NCBI RefSeq assembly: GCF_001042635.1
Contig: NZ_AP012331.1
Location: 2,294,001-2,358,000, forward strand
Source of the DNA: Bifidobacterium scardovii JCM 12489 = DSM 13734
GTDB taxonomy: Bacteria > Actinomycetota > Actinomycetes > Actinomycetales > Bifidobacteriaceae
Direction of reading: 5' to 3'
Length of the DNA: 64,000 nt
Shown here: positions 26,584-34,979 of the stretch, piece after piece
How positions within the stretch are numbered: the first letter of the stretch is position 1
Layout: each line of letters opens with the position of its first letter
Made by a program: the position numbers and the translations under genes
Notes under the pieces: generated by a model
What the model was told of the DNA's origin: nothing
The model's database searches: none
What the model saw: only the letters and a program-made list of their open reading frames with translations

Positions 26584-28038
26584 CTAGAATTCCTGCGGCC
26601 CGTCGGGCGTCTCGATGATGACCGGAGACTGCTTCCAGCGCACCACGACCATCCACAGCCAGGTCAGCACGCCGACGCCAAGATACACGCCGAACGAGAT
26701 CCACGAGCCGGCGCCCTGCCCGAGCGTGCAGAAGAAGGCGATCGCGATCATGATCACCATGGCGAGGATGCGGAAGAAATCGCCGCCGCGAACCACATTC
26801 CTGTTGTCCTCATACCACTCGGGATGCTTGTGGTGGATGCGCACCGCGGAAATCATGGTGAGCGCGTACGCGCAGGCGCAACCGAACGACATCAGGTTGA
26901 AGAAGTCGTTCATGAAGCTGCCCGCGTTCTGCAGCAGAATGAAGATCAGGCTGATCGCCAGCAGGAAGATGTTCGGCAGGATCGGCTGCTGGTGCTTGTT
27001 GACCTTGGTGAACGCGGCGGGCAGGAAGTTCTTGGTGCCCATCGAGTACATCATGCGCGCGCTCGACATCCAGAAGCCCAGGATCGAGGCGGTCATGCCC
27101 AGCAGGATCGACACCAGACCGTAAATGACCGGCCAAATCTTCCAGCCAAGCAGGTTCTCCATGGCGGTGATGGTCATGAACCCGTTGGCCGCGTCGCCTG
27201 CGAGCAGATCATGGACCGGGGCGAGCCCGGCCACGCAGAAGAAAAACACCGTGTAGATCGCGCCGCAGGTGAGCACCGACCCGCAGATCGCGGCCTTGGT
27301 GTTGTTAATCGGGAAGTCGCCTTCCTCGACCATCTGAGGCACCGTCTCGAAGCCGAAATACGGGGTGATGAGCAGTGCCATGCCGATGATCCACGCGGGT
27401 ATGCCCGCGGACGAACTCAGCGATGAGAACGAAAACAGGTCAAGCACGTTGGCGATGTCCCAGTGGCCGGACGTGAGGATCAGTATGGCGGTGATCAGCG
27501 TGGTGCCGATGTTCGCGAACAGGCATCCGGCCTGCATTTTCACGAGGAACTGGATGTCCTGCAGGCTCATGATGAATACGAGCAGCAGGATGACCACACC
27601 GATACCGACCGTCACCTGAAAGGTCAGGTTGAGGTTGAACAGTTTACTGATGTATGTGGCGATGGCCATCACCACGGCGGGCGGTACCGAGATCCATGCC
27701 GCCATGATCAGCCATGATGCGAGGAATCCGACGTGCTTGTTGATACCGACCGTGTTGTAGATCAGTTCGCCGCCCGCCGTTTTGAACAGCGGCGAGATCT
27801 CGCTGTAGACCAGCGCGGTCGGCAGAATCGCCACGGTCATCAGCGCGAAGGCGAGAAACGTGCCCGCTCCGCAATAACTGAAGAACACGGAATCCCAATA
27901 ACTCACATACGTGAACATGCAGCCGGTGGCCACCGTGTAGACGAATATGAGTTTGAGGCTTTTCTGCAAACCGGCACCGGACGATGCCGGCGCCGGCGGT
28001 TGCGATTGCGTATGTTGCGTCTGTGCGTCTTTCGACAT
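26584..28038 (-). CDS. APC-superfamily amino acid permease
   Basis: A 484-residue membrane protein with about 12 hydrophobic segments, starting after a short polar tail rich in Gln and Pro (QTQHTQSQPPAPASS). APC features include TYVSYWDSVFFSYCG in the first segment, ISPLFKTAGGELIYNTVG and ITPYFGFETVPQMVEEGDFP. The start at 28036-28038 has GGAGG five bases upstream. The substrate cannot be told from sequence; amino acid or amine exchange is likely. It leads a two-gene unit with the UcpA-like dehydrogenase, and the region before it carries an unusual set of inverted GACAACTC boxes. Confidence 0.85.
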   Translation of the reverse strand: MSKDAQTQHTQSQPPAPASSGAGLQKSLKLIFVYTVATGCMFTYVSYWDSVFFSYCGAGTFLAFALMTVAILPTALVYSEISPLFKTAGGELIYNTVGINKHVGFLASWLIMAAWISVPPAVVMAIATYISKLFNLNLTFQVTVGIGVVILLLVFIMSLQDIQFLVKMQAGCLFANIGTTLITAILILTSGHWDIANVLDLFSFSSLSSSAGIPAWIIGMALLITPYFGFETVPQMVEEGDFPINNTKAAICGSVLTCGAIYTVFFFCVAGLAPVHDLLAGDAANGFMTITAMENLLGWKIWPVIYGLVSILLGMTASILGFWMSSARMMYSMGTKNFLPAAFTKVNKHQQPILPNIFLLAISLIFILLQNAGSFMNDFFNLMSFGCACAYALTMISAVRIHHKHPEWYEDNRNVVRGGDFFRILAMVIMIAIAFFCTLGQGAGSWISFGVYLGVGVLTWLWMVVVRWKQSPVIIETPDGPQEF

Positions 28039-28147
28039 GCATACCTCCGAACTACTGAGGATCGGCGAATCGGACGGCACCATTGCCGCCGGTACTCTTC
28101 ACCGATGCAAGAGAGTATAGATCTTCCGGAAACGAAACGACAAGTTT

Positions 28148-28284
28148 GACAACTCATGTCGAATGCTCTGAAAACCCGAGTTGTCGGTGCGCGATCGTCG
28201 AGACCGGATCTATATATAGCCGTTTTCCGCCGCTAACAACGGTGGACAACCGGTTTCACTACTCACCCTTGCACCGACAACTCG
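28148..28284 (-). promoter_or_regulatory. Inverted GACAACTC boxes upstream of the permease
   Basis: CGAGTTGTCGGTGC at 28177-28190 and its exact reverse complement GCACCGACAACTCG at 28271-28284 face each other across 80 bases. A further GACAACTC lies at 28148-28155. The layout fits a looped or multi-site operator for the permease-dehydrogenase unit. No known regulator is matched. Confidence 0.45.
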
Positions 28285-28372
28285 ACGTTGGCACGCATAC
28301 TACGCACGCTGAGATCGCGAAAACAGTGGATAAAATGTCCCATGAGCATGGCTAATACTCATGGAACTGTCT

Positions 28373-30791
28373 GGATCATCCTCGCGCGCGAGGTAAACAT
28401 AGTCACGAACGTGAAGGCGACCGCAAACGGGTTATCGCGCGTGCAGAGTAAACGTCTGCTGGGGTGAGACAGACCGGGATCATGCAGGATCATTCCCCTC
28501 GCGTGCGGGGCAAATGCTAGGCTCGCGTGATCCTTGTCCACGCCAAACGGATCATCCCCGCGCATGCGGGGTAAACGCCGACGAGATGCGTCTGGTGAAG
28601 AACTGCGAAGGATCATCCCCGCGCATGCGGGGTAAACCCGGTAAACAGGCTGCCGATCAGACCATTGTCAGGATCATCCCCGCGCATGCGGGGTAAACTC
28701 CGGCGTGGCCTCGTCGTTGACTGCGGCGTCCGGATCATCCCCGCGCATGCGGGGTAAACGTCGTGAGTATTTCTCCTCTTCCGTCCATTGTCGGATCATC
28801 CCCGCGCATGCGGGGTAAACCGGGATGCAACGGTTTGCCGGCGGCACGCAGCCGGATCATCCCCGCGCATGCGGGGTAAACGCCCTGAGCGAGGTGAGCG
28901 CGGCGTTGAGCTGCGGATCATCCCCGCGCATGCGGGGTAAACACGCACCAGCCGAACAGTGGGACGTATTTGAACGGATCATCCCCGCGCATGTGGGGTA
29001 AACTTGATCTCCGCCTTCATCGCCTGCAACCCCGTCGGATCGTCCCCGCGCATGCGGGGTAAACGCGTTGGCGAGGACCTGCTGGAGGGTTTCGGCCGGA
29101 TCATCCCCGCGCATGCGGGGTAAACCGGGTGCCGGTCACCTGTTCAACCGGCGTCAGCGGATCATCCCCGCGCATGCGGGGTAAACGGATACCCGGAGTC
29201 CAACATCTTGTCCGTGACCGGATCATCCCCGCGCATGCGGGGTAAACGTCATGGTCGCCAACGGCATCGCCAAGAAGATCGGATCATCCCCGCGCATGCG
29301 GGGTAAACTGCCGCAACGGCGCAGGCCCAGCAGTCGTACACGGATCATCCCCGCGCATGCGGGGTAAACGGGCGAGATCACCGCGAGCTGCAACGTCAAC
29401 GCGGATCATCCCCGCGCATGCGGGGTAAACAACGCGCGTTCCACCTGCCGGGATCGCAAGTGCGGATCATCCCCGCGCATGCGGGGTAAACCCGCGTCGA
29501 GTATCGCAAGAACATCGCCGGCGCGGATCATCCCCGCGCATGCGGGGTAAACTGGATCATCACCCGGGACAACCACCGCCACGCCGGATCATCCCCGCGC
29601 ATGCGGGGTAAACCTGTCCCACATGTCCAGAGCATTGCCCTTGAGCGGATCATCCCCGCGCATGCGGGGTAAACCGGGACGCTGCCGGCGTACTGCGCAA
29701 CATGGGCGGATCATCCCCGCGCATGCGGGGTAAACGGGCGGGTAGGCGGTGTGCACGGTGACCTGGCAGGATCATCCCCGCGCATGCGGGGTAAACCTCC
29801 TCTCATTCGGCGAACCGCGCGATGTACTCGGATCATCCCCGCGCATGCGGGGTAAACCAACGCGAGACGGCCACTCATGAACGCGTCTCCGGATCATCCC
29901 CGCGCATGCGGGGTAAACCGAGCCGCGACGGGTGATGCGCCACGCGTCCCCGCTCCATGTGCGGGCGCTCGGATCATCCCCGCGCATGCGGGGTAAACCG
30001 GCGCGGCTACCGCAAAACCTATGTGTCGTTCGGATCATCCCCGCGCATGCGGGGTAAACAGCACGCCGATAAGCTCAGAGGGCAACGGCTTCGGATCATC
30101 CCCGCGCATGCGGGGTAAACGCCATATCCCTGGCCATCGCCACGATCGCCTTCGGATCATCCCCGCGCATGCGGGGTAAACATCGAATCCGTCAGCGCCA
30201 ACCAGGTGCGTGACGGATCATCCCCGCGCATGCGGGGTAAACCAGGTCGTTGACCGCGCCACGGTAGAAGAGGCCGGATCATCCCCGCGCATGCGGGGTA
30301 AACTCCGGGTTCCCCTCACTTCACCGGACGGCTACCGGATCATCCCCGCGCATGCGGGGTAAACTTGGTGGCGATGGCCTCGAGCAGGCCGCGGGTCGGA
30401 TCATCCCCGCGCATGCGGGGTAAACGGTTTGACCTCGTATCCCTTGCGGTGCACGAGCGGATCATCCCCGCGCATGCGGGGTAAACTCCAGGATGGCCGG
30501 ATACACGATCTGCCGCCACGGATCATCCCCGCGCATGCGGGGTAAACTAGGCCTGGCCGAGGCCGTCCACGTTTGAGGGCGGATCATCCCCGCGCATGCG
30601 GGGTAAACAGCAGCCCAGAGGCAACGAGGTCGTCCACGTCCGGATCATCCCCGCGCATGCGGGGTAAACTCCTTCGCCGTTGCCGAGTTCGATTGCCGTG
30701 GCGGATCATCCCCGCGCATGCGGGGTAAACTATCTCTGCGGCAAGAAGCGAGTATTTGTCCTCGGATCATCCCCGCGCATGCGGGGTAAAC
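28373..30791 (-). CRISPR. CRISPR array 2, type I-E, 40 repeats
   Basis: There are thirty-seven good 28-base repeats between 28549 and 30791, with core CCCCGCGCATGCGGGG flanked by GGATCAT and TAAAC. Three decayed repeats lie at about 28373, 28429 and 28487. The repeat differs from array 1 in the loop (CATG rather than CGTG) and the 3' end (TAAAC rather than CCAAC). Single variants occur at 28976 (GTGGGG) and 29037 (GGATCGT). The period is 61 bases except one 52-base spacer at 29919-29970. Decay at the left and a leader at the right show growth from the right. No cas genes adjoin it; the array 1 locus probably supplies Cascade. Confidence 0.97.
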
Positions 30792-30887
30792 AGTCCGATT
30801 TTATGCGAAAACTATTGGGCATTGGGCCTTCAAAAATTGGATTCGCACAGTGGCTCCAATCTTCGTGCTATTGTTCCTCGCTACCGG
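30792..30887 (-). promoter_or_regulatory. Leader of CRISPR array 2
   Basis: It directly adjoins the last repeat and shares with the array 1 leader, in the same order, AGT, ATTTTATGCG, AAAATTGGATT and CACAGT. Otherwise the two leaders have diverged. A functional leader is likely because the nearest repeats are perfect. Confidence 0.75.
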
Positions 30888-31013
30888 TCATCGGACAAAA
30901 CGCCTATATCGAGAGGCATTACTCCAGCCAGCCTTCTTCTTGGTTTTCAAAACTCCATTGCGCTTCTGCTTTTGACTTGAGTTTAGTCGCATAATCAGCT
31001 TTAGGCCATCATT
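30888..31013 (-). pseudogene. Fossil of a cas2 3' end
   Basis: On the minus strand this reads GLKLIMRLNSSQKQKRNG, then an insert-bearing KTKKKAGW and SNASRYRRFVR with a TGA stop at 30888-30890. It aligns with the last 40 or so residues of the intact Cas2 (GLELIMRPNTSQKQQRNG, then KTGW and SRASRYRRYGR), at the same distance from the leader. It differs at many positions, so it is not a recent copy. The 5' part of the gene is missing. Confidence 0.8.
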
Positions 31014-31016
31014 AAC

Positions 31017-31044
31017 GGATCATCCCCGCAAATGCAGGGGCTGG
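31017..31044 (-). repeat. Stray CRISPR repeat next to the cas2 fossil
   Basis: A single degenerate repeat, GGATCATCCCCGCAAATG then CAGGGG, directly outside the cas2 fossil in the same orientation as array 2. It marks the break point of the cas2 fragment. Confidence 0.65.
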
Positions 31045-31052
31045 CACCATCA

Positions 31053-31094
31053 AATGGCGCGTGCCCGCAGACAAATGGCGCGTGCCCACAGAGA
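31053..31094. repeat. Two-copy 21-base tandem repeat
   Basis: CAAATGGCGCGTGCCC then (G/A)CAGA occurs twice head to tail beside the stray CRISPR repeat, 47 bases from the end of ileS. One base differs between the copies. Confidence 0.6.
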
Positions 31095-31141
31095 CCTTGG
31101 ACTGATCCAAAATCCCTGCGAGCACTAAATACGTTACAGCA

Positions 31142-34100
31142 TCACGCCTTAACAACCTCCACACCGAGCTCGGCGCCTTCCTTCACCTCAAAGGAAGTCG
31201 CCAGCGTCTCGTGGGCGATCAGATCGCGGAACTGCTCGACCTTGGCCACGTCATCAGCCGGCACGGTCAGCACCAGCGAGATGCGGTCGGCGATATCCAG
31301 ATCAGCGTCCTTGCGGGCGTCCTGGATGGCACGGATGGCGTCACGGGCGTAGCCCTCGGCCAGCAGATCGGCGTCAAGCGCGGTGTCGAGGATCACGAAG
31401 CCACCGGCCGGCAGCGCGGCGGAGACCGAAGCGGCAGCCTCGGTGGCGTTCTCCTCCTCCACACGGTTGATCAGCTCGTACTCGCCTTCGACCAGCTCAA
31501 GGTCGCCGGACGGCGTCGAGACCACCGGAGCACCGGACGCAGCATCAACATGCCAATCGCCGGACTTGGAGGCCTTGATGGCGAACTGCACCTGCTTGCC
31601 GAGACGCGGACCAGCCGCGCGAGCGTTCACGCGCAATTCGTGCACGATCTTCAGACCGTGGGCGGCGGCGTCTTCCAGAGTCGAGAACTCAATATTCTTG
31701 ATATTAAGTTCAGACTTCAACAATTCGTCATACGCCTTGACGGCATCCACGTTCTCGACCACCACGGTGAGCTTGGAAAGCGGCTGGCGCACGCGGATCT
31801 TGGCGGCCTTGCGCAGGGACAGAGTGCCGGAAACGACCTCGCGCACCTTCTCCATCGCATCCACCAGAGCCGGGTCGTCGACCAGCACACGGCCAAGTTC
31901 GGTGTCCTCACCGGTCTTCTCGTCCACCACGAACGGCCAGTCGACCAGATGCACGGACTCGCCACCGGTCAGGCCGCGCCACACGGACTCGGCTTCCATC
32001 GGGGCCAGCGGCGCAAGCACGCGCATGAACGCCTCAAGCACGGTGTACAGGGTGTTGAATGCGGAAGCATCCTCATTCCAGAAGCGGTCGCGGGTGTTGC
32101 GGATGTACCAGTTGGTGAGCACGTCGATGAAGTCGGAAACCGCATCGCAGGCATCGGAGATCGCAAACTCGTTCAGTGACTTCTCGGCGGACAACACCAG
32201 GCGGCGGGTGCGGGCCAGCAGGTAACGGTCCATCTCAGGCAGACCAGCGACCTCGTCCGCACGCAGCGGGCGGGCGTCGAAACCGGCCCCGCCATTGGCC
32301 GCGTTGGCGTACAGGGTGAAGAAGTAGTAGGAGCTCCACACCGGCAGCATGACCTGGCGCACGGTGTCGCGAATGCCCTCGGCGGTGACGATCAGGTTGC
32401 CGCCGCGCAGGATCGGCGAAGACATGAGGAACCAGCGCATGGCGTCGGAACCGTACTTGTCGAACACGCCATTCACGTCCGGATAGTTGCGCAGGTGCTT
32501 CGACATCTTCTGACCGTCGGAGCCGAGCACGATGCCGTGGCAGATCACGTTCTTGAACGCCGGGCGGTCGAACAGCGCGGTCGCCATGACGTGCAGCAGG
32601 TAGAACCAGCCACGGGTCTGGCCGATGTATTCGACGATGTAGTCGGCCGGGAAGTGCTGTTCGAACTTCTCCTTGTTCTCGAACGGGTAGTGGAACTGCG
32701 CGAACGACATGGAACCGGACTCGAACCAGCAGTCGAGCACGTCGGAGATGCGGTGCATGTGGCTCTTGCCGGTCGGGTCGTCCGGATTGACGCGGGTCAG
32801 GTTGTCGATCCACGGACGGTGCATGTTGATGTTGCCGTCCTTGTCGCGCGGGTAGTCGCCGAAGTCGTTCTTCAGCTCATCGAGCGAACCGTACACGTCC
32901 ACACGCGGGTACTTCGGGTCGTCGCTCACCCACACCGGAATCGGGGAACCCCAGAAGCGGTTGCGGGAGATGGACCAGTCGCGCGCGTTGGCGAGCCACT
33001 TGCCGAACTGGCCGTCCTTGACGTTGCCCGGGATCCAGTTGATCTGCTGGTTGAGTTCCAGCAGGCGCGGCTTGATCTTGGTCACGGACACGAACCAAGA
33101 GGAGACCGGCTTGTAGATCAGCGGGGTCGCGCAACGCCAGCAGTGCGGGTAGGAGTGCACGTAGCTCTTCTCCTGGAAGAGGATCGCGCGGCGCTCCTCC
33201 GGGATGGAAGCGAGCGGGCCATCGCCGGCGCGCAGGTTGCGCAGGATCGGCAGGTTGGCGTCGAACACGAAATCGCCCTCGTAGTCGGGGCACTGCGAGG
33301 TGAAGCGGCAGCCATCGTCGAGCACGTCGGTGCTCTTGATGCCCTTGGCGTTCAGCGTGTTCATATCGTCCTCACCGTAGGGAGCCTGGTGAACCAGACC
33401 GGTACCTTCAACGGTGTCGACGTAATCGGCGGTGAAGATCGTATAGCCGTTCGGGCCGGGCACGTTGCCCTCGGACTCGGCCTTGTCGCCGGCGAAGTAC
33501 GGGAAGACCGGGTAGTAGCGGCGGCCTTCCAGCTCGGAGCCCTTGAGCTCGCGCACGACTTCGTAGTTCTCGCCGAGTTCCTTCCCGTAGTGGCCCAGCA
33601 GGTCCTTGCCAAGGTAGAACTTCTTGCCGGCGAACCTGCCTTCGGTCGGGCGGACCTCGACGTAGTCGATGTCGGCGCCGACCACGATGGCGAAGTTGGT
33701 GGGCACGGTCCACGGGGTGGTGGTCCAGAAGACGGCGTAGGCGTCGTCCTCATCGCGCATCTTCACGGCCACGGACACGGTGGTGTCCTGGCGGTCCTGG
33801 TACACGTCGGCGTCCATGCGCAGCTCGTGCGCGCTCAGCGGCGTGCGGTCCTTCGGGCAGTACGGCAACACACGGTAGCCCTGATAGGCCAAGCCCTTGT
33901 CGTAGAGCTGCTTGAAGGCCCACATCACGGATTCCATATACGGGATGTTCAGGGTCTTGTATCCGTGCTCGAAGTCCACCCAACGGGCCTGACGATGCAC
34001 GTAATCCTGCCATTCGTGCGTGTACTTCAGCACGGAGGCGCGGCAGGCGTCGTTGAACTTGTCGATGCCCATCTTCTCGATCTGGTCAACCGAGTCGATG

Positions 34101-34465
34101 CCGAGCTCCTTCTGCGCCTCAAGCTCGGCGGGCAGGCCGTGGGTATCCCAACCGAACACGCGATTGACCTTGCGGCCCTTCATGGTCTGATAACGCGGGA
34201 TCACGTCCTTGGCATAACCGGTCAGCAGGTGGCCGTAGTGCGGCAGACCGTTCGCGAACGGCGGGCCGTCGAAGAACACGAATTCGTTCTGGCTGTGGTC
34301 GCCGGAGGGGTTGCGCTCGACGGACTTCTGGAAGGTATCGTCCTTGTCCCAGTAGTCGAGAACGGTCTCCTCCATGTTGGGGAAGCTGGGGTTCGGCGCG
34401 ATGCGTGCGGTCTCGCCGCCCTCATTCGCCTTGGGATAGACATGATTGGTGGTCTCGCTCACCAT
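31142..34465 (-). CDS. ileS: Isoleucyl-tRNA synthetase, eukaryote-like type
   Basis: A 1107-residue class Ia synthetase charging tRNA-Ile. The HIGH motif reads PHYGH within DGPPFANGLPHYGHLLTG, and KMSKS reads KMSKHLRNYP. WDTHGLP and the editing-domain region FWTTTPWTVPTNFA are present. This long form with HYGH and KMSKx-L-NYP belongs to the eukaryote-like IleRS class, which is known to tolerate mupirocin and explains intrinsic mupirocin resistance in bifidobacteria. The start at 34463-34465 follows GAGGAG. An open frame runs 45 codons further but overlaps the leader. Expression is governed by the T-box upstream. Confidence 0.96.
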   Translation of the reverse strand: MVSETTNHVYPKANEGGETARIAPNPSFPNMEETVLDYWDKDDTFQKSVERNPSGDHSQNEFVFFDGPPFANGLPHYGHLLTGYAKDVIPRYQTMKGRKVNRVFGWDTHGLPAELEAQKELGIDSVDQIEKMGIDKFNDACRASVLKYTHEWQDYVHRQARWVDFEHGYKTLNIPYMESVMWAFKQLYDKGLAYQGYRVLPYCPKDRTPLSAHELRMDADVYQDRQDTTVSVAVKMRDEDDAYAVFWTTTPWTVPTNFAIVVGADIDYVEVRPTEGRFAGKKFYLGKDLLGHYGKELGENYEVVRELKGSELEGRRYYPVFPYFAGDKAESEGNVPGPNGYTIFTADYVDTVEGTGLVHQAPYGEDDMNTLNAKGIKSTDVLDDGCRFTSQCPDYEGDFVFDANLPILRNLRAGDGPLASIPEERRAILFQEKSYVHSYPHCWRCATPLIYKPVSSWFVSVTKIKPRLLELNQQINWIPGNVKDGQFGKWLANARDWSISRNRFWGSPIPVWVSDDPKYPRVDVYGSLDELKNDFGDYPRDKDGNINMHRPWIDNLTRVNPDDPTGKSHMHRISDVLDCWFESGSMSFAQFHYPFENKEKFEQHFPADYIVEYIGQTRGWFYLLHVMATALFDRPAFKNVICHGIVLGSDGQKMSKHLRNYPDVNGVFDKYGSDAMRWFLMSSPILRGGNLIVTAEGIRDTVRQVMLPVWSSYYFFTLYANAANGGAGFDARPLRADEVAGLPEMDRYLLARTRRLVLSAEKSLNEFAISDACDAVSDFIDVLTNWYIRNTRDRFWNEDASAFNTLYTVLEAFMRVLAPLAPMEAESVWRGLTGGESVHLVDWPFVVDEKTGEDTELGRVLVDDPALVDAMEKVREVVSGTLSLRKAAKIRVRQPLSKLTVVVENVDAVKAYDELLKSELNIKNIEFSTLEDAAAHGLKIVHELRVNARAAGPRLGKQVQFAIKASKSGDWHVDAASGAPVVSTPSGDLELVEGEYELINRVEEENATEAAASVSAALPAGGFVILDTALDADLLAEGYARDAIRAIQDARKDADLDIADRISLVLTVPADDVAKVEQFRDLIAHETLATSFEVKEGAELGVEVVKA

Positions 34466-34469
34466 GGTT

Positions 34470-34525
34470 CTCCTCGGTATGATGTGCACTGGTCCTACAG
34501 ACGTCACACTGACGATGCATACCGA
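34470..34525 (-). promoter_or_regulatory. Hairpin that can mask the ileS ribosome site
   Basis: On the coding strand CTCGGTATG (34517-34525) can pair with CATACCGAG (34473-34481). The second arm runs into GAGGAG, the ileS Shine-Dalgarno sequence, so pairing would hide part of it. It fits translational control downstream of the T-box. Confidence 0.5.
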
Positions 34526-34639
34526 GACGGAGCCCGCGGGACCCGGACAATCCGGCGGCCGCACGACCGGTGGTCTCGCGGCCGGAACCCACGGTTCCAT
34601 TCGGCATGACCATCACCGCCACGCCTGCCTACGAGGACG

Positions 34640-34860
34640 ATGACCGTTGCCGTTTGCGCAACCGCCACCGCGGTACCACCTCGCTTGTCGCACCGGTTAC
34701 GCCGCCTCGAACTGTTGCACTCGACGCAGCGCGGCCCATACGACCGCTTGTGTTCGGCTATCTCGGGCCGACCCCGTCGGGTCTACTAGGCGCTTACCGC
34801 CGTTCTTCCGAAGACTCCCCGCTGATAACGGATCATTGCCTCACAACGTGGCACATCTTA
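34640..34860 (-). promoter_or_regulatory. T-box riboswitch leader of ileS
   Basis: The minus strand carries the T-box core GGTGGTACCGCGG (34668-34680), which base-pairs with the uncharged tRNA acceptor end, followed by the typical GCGCAA...GTCCTCG. Upstream (about 34800-34835) is GTTATCAGCGGGGAGTC, then TTCGGAAGAAC, matching an actinobacterial stem I whose specifier would be ATC for isoleucine. Uncharged tRNA-Ile binding would raise ileS expression. The core is about 200 bases from the start codon, farther than in most translational T-boxes. Confidence 0.85.
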
Positions 34861-34910
34861 ACACGCCGCGCGGTCAAATCAACACGACTGTTCATATTTG
34901 CAGACCCAAT

Positions 34911-34959
34911 GCAATGGCCTCAACCAGCGCGAACGCAACGCGCTGGTTGAGGCCATTGC
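34911..34959. terminator. Very long perfect hairpin after rbsK1
   Basis: GCAATGGCCTCAACCAGCGCG at 34911-34931 pairs over 21 bp, without mismatch, with the arm at 34939-34959; the loop is AACGCAA. It lies 20 bp beyond the rbsK1 stop and should end the nucleoside module transcript before the ileS leader. Confidence 0.75.
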
Positions 34960-34979
34960 GGGAATCCGTCGGAGGTCAG

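Noticed and set aside
28359..30038. Minus-strand frames with repeated LPRMRGDDP/FTPHARG peptides
   Set aside because: Translation of array 2 repeats.
12947..30791. Self-targeting spacers against the window
   Set aside because: None was noticed by eye, but an exhaustive search was not possible, so no claim is made either way.
32495..34609. A 704-codon plus-strand frame
   Set aside because: Antisense to ileS; GC-rich third positions create long open frames on the other strand. It has no ribosome site or family match.
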